A stretch of 64,000 nt of DNA from Immersiella caudata. Lineage: Eukaryota; Ascomycota; Sordariomycetes; Sordariales; Lasiosphaeriaceae. The translations under genes and the position numbers were made by a program. Below, piece after piece: positions 44,145-55,261 of this stretch; position 1 is the stretch's first letter; every line of letters begins with the position of its first letter. The notes beneath the pieces are model-generated. The model was not told where the DNA came from. It was given only the letters and a program-made list of their open reading frames with translations, and ran no database searches. The stretch is from the NCBI GenBank assembly GCA_030512335.1, contig JAULSU010000005.1, forward strand, positions 682,001-746,000, in the 5' to 3' direction.

Positions 44145-44226
44145 CGACGTGGGCCTGATTCGAACAGACGCTCCCGAAGGAACAAGATTTCTAGTCTTGC
44201 GCATTAGACCACTCTGCCACCACGCC
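44145..44226 (-). tRNA. tRNA-Ser (anticodon AGA)
   Basis: On the minus strand an 82-nt cloverleaf has acceptor stem GGCGTGG/CCACGTC with discriminator G. The D arm contains TGGCAGAGTGGTCTAATG. The anticodon stem CAAGA/TCTTG has loop CTAGAAA (anticodon AGA), a long variable arm (TTCCTTCGGGAGC) follows, and the T arm is GTCTG-TTCGAAT-CAGGC. The long variable arm is the mark of tRNA-Ser. No intron. Confidence 0.95.
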
Positions 44227-44782
44227 TGATATGCCTCACATAGGTTGAGAGTGCTCACAAGAATATCGCAGCGCCGAGGAGAGCCCCTGGGAAGACTCTA
44301 GACCCCTTTCACTTCTCCCGACTCGACATTCCAAATCAAAATGACCCCTTTTGACAACAAACTCGGCCAGACCTCGCCCGATGCCCAAAAGCTGCAGCCA
44401 CCACGCATCTCGGCCCTACTCCGCAGGTGGCGCTGGCGCCCACATCTCGCGCAGCCAACAAGAAGACGCGCACGCCACGCCGGATTCCGCGACGTCGCCA
44501 ACAGGCTGTTCTGCACTGTGCGTTCCCCCCTCTCCGCTCGTGTCTCAGCATCAGTTCACGCTTGGTGTAACCCCAGCCGCACACACACACACACGTATTA
44601 AATCTTTTTTGGGGCGTCCGCCCTGGCCGTGCGCGGAACAAGCCCTGGAAGACAACGACGGCGATCGCTGGGAAACGCGGCGGATCTACAAATCTGGGAG
44701 ATTCACGAGCGGCGATTGGAACGAGATATGGCGTGCATTGCTTTGGAAAATATAGGCGGAGCTACTACGTCTAATTCGCTGC
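44227..44782. other. intergenic with possible small gene at 44341-44755
   Basis: An ATG at 44341 opens MTPFDNKLGQTSPDAQKLQP and a second frame carries SRPYSAGGAGAHISRSQQ, reminiscent of DUF3602 (Par32-like) repeats. No splice pattern unites them, so it is not called. A short CA repeat lies at 44579-44594. Confidence 0.3.
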
Positions 44783-46722
44783 CTATCTCCCTCGGATCAG
44801 ATCGGCAGCCTTTTCCGCGACGGCGTAGACTGTCGCCTGCAGCGCCGCCCCGGGTATCAGCGGGAAGACCGAGGCGTCGACGATGCGCAGCCCCTTGACG
44901 CCATAGACCTTGAGATCGGGCGCGACGCATCCCCCCAGCCGCTCAGGCATCATGGCGCACGTACCGGCAGGGTGGGCCAACGAGGGCCAAAAGATGAGTT
45001 GGTTGCCTGTCAGGGCTGCCAGGATCTCCTCATCGGTCTGGAACTGCAGGCCGGGTGCGAACTCGACCGGGGAGAGGTGCGCGAGCTCGGGATTCTGCCA
45101 AAACCGACGAACGCGCTTGACGATGGCGATGACGTTTTCGGCGTCCACCGGGTTCATCAACGTATTGAATTGGACAATCGGCAGGCCGTGTGGGTCGGCC
45201 GGGTTGAGGGTGATGGTGCCGCGGGAGAGGGGCTTGAGCAGCGGAGCAGGGGTGAAGCCGTTACCGCGGAGAGGGTGCGCGACGATGGCTGCTGATGATG
45301 TTTTGAACTGTTTTGCCAATATGTCCCGCTGCGCCTGGAAGCCTCTAAGAAGCGCGGCTGAGGTGCTGTAGACACCCGGGAGGTACTGCGCGGCATTTTG
45401 GGCAAGCAGTCGGCCCACCATGGCAGCAGCGCCTGCGGGCGAATCGAGCTGCGGGCGTGAGAAGTAGAGGATGCTGGTTGCGCTCGCAGCGGCGATTGGT
45501 CCGGTTTTGTTGGTGAGATACTCGTCCCAGACTGTGGCATTGTATGTTGCGTTGCTCGTGATGGTGTCTGGGTTGGGGAATGACTGGTTGCTCAGACCGA
45601 AGATCATCAGGGCCGTGGCGTGATCCTGAAAGTTGGCACCAACCGATGGCATGTCCCTCTTGACTGCGATTCCCGCAGCTTGAAGCACGCTGGCAGGACC
45701 GATGCCACTGACCTGAAGAAGCTGGGGCGTTTGCACCGCTCCCGCAGCGAGGATCACCTCCTTTTTCGCATAGACGTTACGGGCATCACCATCGACCCGC
45801 GACGTGATCCGGACGCCTTTGGCAACCAAGGGGTTGCCGGACCCAAAGATAATCTCGGTGGCTGTCTGACCGGTGAGGAGATGCAGGTTGGGACGCGTCG
45901 CGTTGACGGGATCATAGTACGCCTTCCTTGCGGTTGACCGCGTCATGTCTCGGGCATCGATGGTGGACGGCGTCCAAAAGGCCCCTGTTCCAACGCCGGT
46001 GTTGGCACCCGGGAGTGTCGAAACTCCGGTCTCACTCCTAAAGGCATCCCAGAAGGCAGCGATGTCGGGATACTGGAAGCTGGGAATGTGCGTGCGGAGC
46101 GGGCCGTTGCGGTATGCAGAGGAGTCCCATGTGATGTTCCATTGGGCGGCAGCGTCAGCAGTCGGAGGATCAAAGGTGGTGCTTTTGCGGAAATAGGGGA
46201 GCAATCCGTTCCAACTCCAGCCGGGATTTCCGAGTGCCTCCCAGGCGTCGTAGTCTGCCCTGCTACCGCGGTTGTAGCCCATGCCATTGACGACGGAGCC
46301 GCCGCCCACTACGGCCGCAACAGCAACTTCAGAAGTTGAGTTGTTGAGCTTTGCATTAGGCGCCGAAACGGGCGAGATCAACACACTAGTGTCGAGCTCG
46401 TTGGCGTAGTAGGGAACAATGGCCTGCAGTTTGTCGTTGAAGTACCCTCGCTCAATAACCAACACAGATGCTGCATTTTGTCAAGAGTGTCAGCCGGCTT
46501 TGTTTTTGATTGTGGGGGCCAGATTCACGAACTTTTGCGGTCCTCGGTCAGCCTGTTGGCCACCACGAGACCCGAGATGCCCGCCCCGACGATGATATAG
46601 TCATACGTGTCGGCCTCATTGGAACGAGTGTCGTGTTCCCCGGTCTCCGCCTGCACAGGAGCGCTGTTGAGGATACCCCAGAAACAAAGGGTTTGTGCTG
46701 TCCACGCCGCAACGGCCCGCAT
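44783..46722 (-). CDS. secreted GMC-family FAD-dependent oxidoreductase
   Basis: Exons 46722-46533 and 46470-44783 (62-bp intron GTTCGT...CTGAC...TGCAG, phase 1) encode 625 aa. A signal peptide (about residues 1-26) is followed by the ADP-binding motif YDYIIVGAGISGLVVANRL (about 40-58). GMC signature 1 is near VVGGGSVVNGMGYNRGS, and signature 2 lies around ILAAGAVQTPQLLQVSGIG. The C-terminus carries HPAGTCAM with the catalytic-type His and ends YAVAEKAADLIRGR. Members oxidise alcohols, sugars or aryl alcohols, or act in secondary metabolism; the substrate cannot be told. The segment before VYAVAEKAAD reads PGAALQAT. Related enzymes commonly have a His or Asn there, so the second active-site base may be absent. 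Upstream promoter to the right. Confidence 0.9.
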
Positions 46723-49420
46723 GGTCGCGTTTGTTGCTGTCGATAGGTAAACGTTGAAAAAGGGGGTTAAAGAACGGATGACGCCTCCCTAGTCGAGAAC
46801 GTCAAGCGGGGATGAAGAGGCGATGGTTATAGCTGACATTGGAGTCTTGGCCTGTCCCTGGTCAGTAAGGTAAGGTAATATTAATTTGAGGTCATCATGC
46901 GGGATGGCCTTCGCGAGCACCGCTATGTAACCTCGATCCGCATAGAGTAAAGCTTCGGCTGACGAGACCAGGCAGCGGGACGGGAGCTGCAGCGGGCCGC
47001 CCCCGTCGAAATATGGTACGGCACTCAATTGGATAGATAGACTGACAGATACCAATCGCATGCGGCTCGCTGCTGACAATGGGTCGAGCAACCCTCCTTT
47101 CGGCCATAGAACTGGGCCGCGGCTCAACTCAGGATGGGACTATTGACTTTGGTCCATCACGAAATGGGACTTCGTATGCTTACACCATCTCCCAAAGCGG
47201 TGATCCGTTGCTGCAACCAGCAAATAGAGGTAAAGGACGCACCCGTCTGTCAGCACTTGGGCTGCAGTGGTCTGAGCTGTGGAGGTGAGCCGCGTGGCAT
47301 TGCATTTCTCTTTTCGGTGTCTGTTGAGCCTCAGTCTACCCATCCTCATTTGAATGTTTGTCCAAAGATAGAAAGCGGGGGTGAGGGCACACCGAGGTGT
47401 GATGGTGCTGCTGAACGTGGTCTCTGCCTGTCGGAGAATGACCGCCATGCGGACGTGGCGGCCGTTGCATCCTCGCCGTTGAACGGACGGTGTGGCATGC
47501 TGAGAAGTTCAACCGTCTTTGCAGTCGGTCATCGAATGAAACGCGCCGGATATGGTCCCTTTCGAGACATGGCGGCGAGTCATTCTACAGCTGTCACCGT
47601 TCGAACCCTGACCCGGTCCCAGGCTCGTCGGCGACTGAGGGGCGATCAAAGCCGGGGGGCACACATGATTCGCTCCCGTTCGGTCGGGCTCGCGCCATCC
47701 TGAACTGGACACGACGAGGAAGCAGGGCTGTTGCCAATCACCGCCGCGGGTCACAGGTGCACCAGGGCTTGTCGATCACATCCTGCCGTCACATTCCGCC
47801 CGCGGGCTTCATCGGATCGCAGGAGCCCTTGGGCGACGGCGGTGACCCATCCCGCGTTGAAGAATAATCAGGTGATTGTTGCACAGAGACGTACCGGTTG
47901 CGCACGAAAAGGCGGTGCGGTCATTGTTTCGCCAGAGGTCTCGCCCAGGGAGGAACCACCGCAATCTCGCCAGTGGGTTCGGTGAGCCGGTCAGCGGGCC
48001 CATTCTTTGTTCGTCATGGCCCGAGGGGTTGGGGAGCGCCTGCCGTCCCGAGTTCCATTCCACGCATTCCTCCACCACCCGTGGACCCCGCGGACTTGAG
48101 GTGTTTTGTTCAGGGTGCCAGATGGGAACTCAAGGACTGTTGGCAAGGGACGTCAACCCTGCGGCGTATTTGATTTATCACTTTCCCCGCTTCTAGCCCT
48201 CCCAACAACCCTGCGGGACTCGGCCTCTTGCTCGCGCCTCTTCGGCGCCAATCATCCTCGAACTTCTCGAAACAGCAAATTCGTTCGCCCACCCCTGCAA
48301 CCCCTGCAACCCCTTCCAAAACAAGCGGGCGCTGCATCCCAACTACACATGCCCAATTCTGCTTTCTCCGCTGGTGCTCGCGCTCGTGCTCGTGTGCGCA
48401 AACATGAGACCGCAGCTGAGCATGTCACAGTGGGTGAGTCTCGCTCAGATGCTTGATAGGCCATGTCTAGACCCGCGACTGTCGTGGCCAGGAAGATGTC
48501 CCCTGCGCGAACACGACTGGTATCACCAAGATGGCTGATTGGCACGTCGCGCCAGATCTCTATCAGAGCGGTCTAGACCTCCCAAGGATCAACCCCGAAC
48601 GGGTCCTCTCCCATCCCGTTGTCTATCAAGACGCGAATCTAAAGTTGCGACGAGAGCGACTCTGCGCTGGCCTGGGTTTCCCATCCTCGCATCTCTCTGC
48701 CCTGCGGTGCTCTCTGCTGGAACTCTGCCGAGTGCCGACCTGCGCCAGGTTGGGTGCGCCTTCCTCGTCCCCTTCACATTGTGGCTGGCTCAGGCGTGTC
48801 TCGTTTTGCTGCCCGGCCTGCAGCTGCCCTTCCAGGTCGCACCTTTCCGTTCTAACGACTGGCTTGCGCCGGCTTCCACCCGCTGCGGAGGTGGCGAGCT
48901 AAAGCACAGTACGGGGATACATGAACACGCCCCTGGCCATTGACACGGAGCGCCTTCCGGAGGAAATGCACACTCGATCCCCGGTCCCACAACGAGTCCC
49001 CATTATCGTCGCATGTTCCAGCAATTACTTTTTTCTTTCCCTGCCGCCTACCCGCACCGCCCTCTTCAGTGTCCTATGCGCCGCTGTCCGCCCTACCTAG
49101 AATAATGATCAGTCCCCGGCCGCCGACGACCCCGTGTCCGCAGTCTCCTCCCTCCTCGAATCGTCGCGCCGCCTGGAGATACCCGTATCTCGCACTTGTT
49201 GATTTCATGGCGGACCTGTCCTGGCGGGCCGCCTGATGCATCTTTACTCTGTCGCACCCTTTTTGTCACGTCTACCTCAGCCCCTTCGCCCTCGATCTGC
49301 CCGTCGTCTCGCTCCAATCCGACTCATTGGATGGTACCCACGTCGCAGCCCCGAAGTGCAGACGAAAGGCTGTCCCAAGCGCTCGAGGTCAAACAAAACG
49401 CACCACTAAACCCCTAAATC
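46723..49420. other. long intergenic region / phytochrome 5' region
   Basis: About 2.7 kb between divergent genes. Frames on both strands (for example 47134-47703 plus, 48531-48902 plus) have no recognised domain. The stretch from about 48200 to 49420 is C/T-rich with several short upstream ATGs and splice-like GTGAGT sites, and probably includes the promoter and a long 5' leader of the phytochrome gene. Confidence 0.4.
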
Positions 49421-52400
49421 ATGTCGCCACCGGAGCCGATCGAAAGGGTTTTTCCTATCCGTCTCTCAATCCTCGAGAACTCGCCCTTCCTGCAGCACGC
49501 TTCCGGTAAACGTGATCCCTTGCATTAGCTTGATGTGTCCGTGTGGGACTGACGCGAGGGCCCGCCCGCAGAATCTGGGGCCTCTCTCTCGCTCGTTCAA
49601 GTCGTTGAGGAACCTCCGGGTACCGATCCCGCCCCCGAGGCCGGTGCTGCTCCTCCCAGGGCGGAAGAAGCCGTGCCTGAAAATGAAGACCATCTCCCAA
49701 CTCCGGCCGATGTGCCCGCCACGCCGGAGGTTGCGATGACGGATGACTATGCGAGCTCGCAGACCTCTGACTCATCGGATCCCCTGCTCACGGACCGATT
49801 CGAGTACGCCGTTCTCGACGATGGGAGTCACGGTGTCGTTCAGGGCACACGAAGGGCCTTCACCCGTTGCGAAGACGAGCTGATCCATATTCCCGGCGCC
49901 ATCCAGTCCTACGGCATGCTTGTTGCTCTCAAGCGCTGTGCCGAGGGCGTCTTTGCTCCGCGAATCGTCAGCGAGAACAGCTACCTCATCTGCCGCTACG
50001 AACCTCGAGACTTGTTTGGGTTCGACAGCTTCAACCAAGTCATGCCCATCTACCAGCGCTCCCTGTTCAATGCGCAGCTTCGAGGCGTTCGCCGACAGTA
50101 TAGCCTCAAGGGGAAGGAGCAGGAGCCCGTTGTGTTCGCCTTCTCTTTCTTCGATCCAGAAGGCCGTTTGATTCCTTGTTGGTGCGCCGCCCACTATCGA
50201 GGCGGAGACACCGATCTCTATGTCTGCGAATTTGAACTCCAGGACTATTCAATGCACCCCCTAGCCACCCCCCAGCAGACCGAACCGCCTAGAAATCCGG
50301 TCGACACCCTGGGAAGCGATCATATGGACATCGCTACTGTTTCGAGCTTGCAGTCTAGGAGCCAGCCGATCTACGCAGGCCCCGATCTGCTCTCGCAAGG
50401 GATCGATCCAGACACCACGTCGGTGGAAATTGTCGGCATCGCCACCAAGATTCAACTGCAATTCTCCGAGGCACAGACCGTCCAGGGGCTTCTCGATACT
50501 ATCGTTGGGGTTGTGAAGGAGCTGTCCGGTTTCAACCGCGTTATGGTTTATCAATTTGATCAGGATTACAATGGCACCGTCGTCGCAGAACTCATGGACC
50601 CCAAGGCGAGTCAGGACGTCTATAAGGGGCTGCATTTTCCCTCCACGGACATTCCGCCCCAAGCCCGCGAACTTTACATGATCAACAAAGTTCGCGTGTT
50701 GTTCGATAGAACACAGCAGACCGCGAGACTTATTGGCAGAGACACGTCCGATATCACCGCCCCGCTCGACCTTACTCACGCTTACCTTCGCGCCATGTCT
50801 CCAGTCCACCTGAAGTACTTGGCCAACATGGAGGTCCGTTCATCTATGTCCATGTCCCTCGAGTCCGGGGGGAAGCTTTGGGGCCTCATTGTCTGTCATT
50901 CTTATGGGCCGACAGCCACACGAGTGCCCTTTTCGGTCCGAGAGCTGTCATACTTTATGGGGGTTGCAGCATCGACCTGCCTGGAGAAGCTGCTCAATGC
51001 CGACAAGCTCCAAGCCCGACGCATTATCGACACCCTCCAGGACCAGGGGAACCCGAACGAATGTATTGCCGCCTCTTCTGGCGAGCTCTTGAAGCTTTTT
51101 GAAGCCGATTGCGGCTTTCTCGTCATTGAAGGAGAGGCCCGAACAATTGGACGGTTGTCTTCCTACAAAGAGGCAGTGACGGTGCTGCGGTATCTATTTT
51201 TCCGACGCTTGACTGAGATCCTCTTCTCCAACAACATCACAGACGATTTTAAAGACATGTATTATCCCTCGGGGTTCAAGTCCATTGCTGGCGTTCTGTA
51301 CATCCCCCTTTCTGGCGTCACGGACGATTGTGTCATATTCTTCCGAAGGAACCAACTCCGCGAGGTGCACTGGGCAGGAAAGCCCTCTCTCCGCGGCGAG
51401 TTTGGCACGCTGGAACCTCGCAACAGCTTCAGGAGGTGGACTCAAGTTGTCGATGGCACCAGCAAAAACTGGACGCCTGAACAAGGTACGCTAACCCCTC
51501 CACCGTTCTCGCGCTGCGCTCTCTATCTGACATTGGCCACAGCAAACATTGCGGCCATGGCTCAGCTGGTTTACGGCAGTTTTATCCGTGTTTGGAGAGA
51601 AAAGGAGGCGGCAGTCAAGGAGACGCGCCTGAAGCGCTTGCTTCTCCATGACGCCTCACACCAAGGTAAGACACCGTCGACCAGAGTAACGCCAGAGCAG
51701 CTAACACATGGCCTAAGTCCGAACACCCCTGAATGCAGTTGTCAATTATCTTGAGATGGCCCTGGAGAAACCCCTAGAGGAGAGCACGAAACAGGCTCTC
51801 ACCGAGTCTTACACAGCATCCAAGTCACTCATCTTCGTCATCGACGACCTGCTTAACCTGACAGGTAGTACAACGGGCTCCATGGCAATGCTCTGCAAAC
51901 CCTTCGACATTGGCACATGCCTCGAGGGGCTGGTGAAGCCATTGCTGCCGCGTGGGAGCGAGAAAGGCGTCGAAGTCATGGTGCGCGTCACGTCAGGCGC
52001 GCCACGGTCTCTGCGTGGCGACGAAATAGGCTTGAAGCGAGCCATCCAACCTCTTGTCGTCAACGCCATCGAGCACAGTGCTAGCGGCCAAGTAGTCGTG
52101 GAGTGGGGCGAGATAGTAAGGCTACCGAACTCGTCCACCATGCGGATTGCCGTGACAGACTCCGGACCCGGTCTGTCGGAACGCGAGCTAGACGATATGT
52201 TCCAAGAGTTTGAACAGGTCCCCGACGAAGACTTTGACGACACTTCGGCCCAGGTTCCAAGCAGAAACAACGTTCTCCGCGTCGGCGTGGGACTGGCATA
52301 TGTTGCTAGATATGTCAAGCAGCGAAACGGCCAGCTGAAAGTGGTGTCTATCAAGGGCAAAGGCTCGACCTTTGCCGTTGAGGTACCGTTTATAGTTGCA

Positions 52401-53494
52401 TCGCGCACTCCATCCCTGGCCGCGCGCCGTGACGCTTCGCCTTTACCTGCTCTCCCGATGCCCGGCCGTCCGACCTTGGCATCAACGTCGACCACGGGTG
52501 CCAACGTCACCCCGTCCGTGTCATCCGGAGCTGATGTCTCCCCTCCCATCGTGGCACCGACCCCAAGAGCTTCGCCCATGGAATCGGCCGTGCAGACGCC
52601 AGCAACGAACTACCTCACAGTTCTTGTTGCTGACGACAACGATATCAACGTTAGAATCCTCCAGAGACGGCTAGGGAAACTGGGACATCGAGTCTTGGTG
52701 AGCTGCGATGGGCAGGAGTGCCTCAACACCTTTGTAGCACAACAGGCAACGGTTGACTTTGTCCTGATGGATCTCAATGTGAGTATTCGGCCTTTTTGTT
52801 TCCTCTGCTTGTCCGCGCTGGGCCAGGGAATCTGACCTTTGCCTCGCAGATGCCTGTTGTCGACGGTTGGGCCTCAACACGTATGATCCGAGAGCAAGAA
52901 CACAAACACCCTATCCCGTCACACGCCGTTCTCTCATGCGGCCGCACGCCCATATTTGCCATCTCCGGTATGCTCCGTCGAGGCGATGAGAGGCGCTATG
53001 CCGACAGCGGCTTTGATGGATGGATGCCCAAGCCTATCGACCTTAGGCGACTTGCAACATATCTGGCTGGCGCATGGGATCCTGCTGCTCGACGCCGGGG
53101 CACATATGACGACAGTCAGTTCGAATTAGGGGGGTGGTTCATGGCGCAGGAACCAACCCCAACTTCAGCACCAGGCCCAATCGAGGTGCCCCTTGAGGAG
53201 TATCCCCCCCTCCCCGAAACGCCTGCTACGCAAGGTTACCAAATATGGGAGAATGCTCAGATGAACACCCAAGCAGGCACACTATGTATGCCCCATGTCG
53301 TCGTGGCCGCCGCGGACCCTGTCCCGCAAAGCGCCCTCGACGATGAGATTCCACCTGAGGAGGTCCCCGGCAAAGGGCGTAAAAGTTCACAAGCTGGTGC
53401 TACTCCATGCCCCGAGCGGGGAGGTGAGCTCGCGCCAGGCACGCCAGGCACTCCTTCATGGCCACCAATTGCAAGCCCCTGGAGAGTGGACTGA
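49421..53494 (+). CDS. fphA: fungal phytochrome, hybrid histidine kinase (1275 aa)
   Basis: Five exons: 49421-49505, 49572-51485, 51543-51665, 51718-52778 and 52850-53494, with introns of 52-71 bp at consensus sites. The order is a variable N-terminus, then PAS with the bilin-binding cysteine in RCEDELIHIPGAIQSYG (Cys about 128). GAF follows (YQFDQDYNGTVVAEL, PSTDIPPQARELYMI), then PHY with the tongue motif PRNSFRRW. The histidine kinase has an H-box HDASHQVRTPLNAVVNYLE (His about 706), an N-box (NAIEHSASG), and G-boxes VTDSGPGLSE and VGVGLAY. The response-regulator receiver has VADDNDINVRILQRRLGK and phospho-acceptor Asp about 1059 in MDLNMPVVDGW. It is a red/far-red light sensor, shown in Aspergillus to repress sexual development. 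The name follows A. nidulans FphA; Sordariomycetes often call it phy. All key residues are present. Confidence 0.95.
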
Positions 53495-55261
53495 GGAGCA
53501 GCCTTGAAGCATGGGTTTTTTCATTTCACGAGCAACACCTACGAGAAAAACACAACGTAGATCGAGGCACTCTTGGATTGGGGGTTGCACTTTACGTCTT
53601 GACTTAACTTGATAAAGAAAAGACGGAATTCTCGAAGGAAGAGTCATCCCGTCGATTTTTCAACAGGACACATAAAGGCGCATTTTTCAGCAGGCGGCCA
53701 GAATACAAATGGGCAACTGCGCGCACCGCAGATAGTCTCATCACTCAAAGTGAGCGATGGAGGTTTGAACTTACAATGGGTTAGAATAAATACGAGATCC
53801 GAATTTCATCCTTTGCTGGCCCAGGATTCTCCACGGTATTTTATATCGCAAAGCCAGACGGCTGGGAAGCCCACTTGTGAGCTTCGGGAGGGCTTGGTTG
53901 ATATTGAAGTTAAAGAGTATTAATAAAAGGGATATTGTGTCCCGCTATCTTCGGTCCACCCAAATCCTGGGAGAGGGCTCTCCCAGAAGATCCAAGCCTG
54001 AAACACCATGCCACTACAAATTACATGATAACTTGCTCTTCAAGCTATTCCCGCACCTTGAACTTACATACTAGCACATGTGTATGCTGCCATCAAACAC
54101 AAAGTCAATGCAGGGCAAGTAAACGTGAACGATAACTGTAAGACTTTCTTCAAAGCGGAAATATTTCATCTTCGTCTCCCGTTGCTCCCTCCCCCAACCG
54201 CAGACAAGACTCCGAGGGAAGCCACAAGTTCAGTTCAGTAGTAAATACAGAGATCCTCCGCGTTCTCCCACCCGAAACAAACAATAAAGAAAAGTTTAAC
54301 CATTCCGCTCTGCGATAGCAAGATGAAAAGTGTTTGACACCGCGCAAGCCAGGTCTCGTGATAAAAAAACACTGGGAAACGAACTCGTTCGTCCCCCAGA
54401 CCCCAGAATATTCCACGCCCACCCACTTTCCCACATTCACATCGCCTTGATTGCCGCTACGCCTCTTCGTCATGTGTAACAGGGCGTGCAGGCATCGTTG
54501 TCGTCACAACAGTCCTTGGGACTCGTGATTTCCGGGCCCAGTCGTGTTTTTCCCCCCCTCTGTGTCACATAGCTCAATGGTCTCTGTCGTCTAAAGCCCT
54601 CTCCGCCAAACGCAGGCCAAAAATAAAAAAAATAAAAAGCATGAAAGATTTCCGAGTCTCCTCCGCCAACTTTTTGTCCCCCATGCAGAGGGTGAAAACA
54701 TGTAGAGTAAGACGGTGCCGGATATAAGAAGTTATGGTATTAAGAGATTCAAGGGCCGCCAGTCCTAGGCATGTAGACTGACCGCCATGCAAGCGAAGCC
54801 AACCAGACACCGCATCCAGCTCGAACCGTCCTTGCATCAAAGCCAAAAGATAAGAGAAGATGAGCTCGGGGCAGAGCGTTGAAACGAACTCGATGGATCA
54901 ACCAGAATGGCGCAACGGCAGAGTTTGCAAAGACTGCTAGAATAAACAAACGCTCAAGCGCGGAACTCGATCACAACAACCAACGACTCGCAGACGCCTT
55001 TTGGTTGGCGACCATAGCTTGATGTGGCCGAGGACAGGTGCGAATCCAAGTCGATAGAGCTTTTGGGATTGACAGAAACGGCTCGAGGCCAGGCGTAGAA
55101 GTGAACCTCCTTCCTAGCTCGAGGCTGTGACCGAAAATCCACCCCGATATGCGAAACCGAAACCCAGGAACGCCTTGGTATATGCCCGTAATAATGATGC
55201 CGCTCGCCGATCTCGTATATTCGGGGCCATACTTAAGTCATTGGGGAAACAGGGGGGTCTC
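53495..55261. other. intergenic / 3' regions of phytochrome and som1
   Basis: About 1.8 kb between convergent genes. AT-rich with small frames only; no gene recognised. Confidence 0.4.

Noticed and set aside
44579..44594. CA dinucleotide run taken for a regulatory repeat
   Set aside because: Only about eight units; a simple microsatellite with no other signal.
47134..47703. 189-aa plus-strand frame
   Set aside because: No recognisable domain, no intron support, and composition typical of chance frames in GC-rich promoters.
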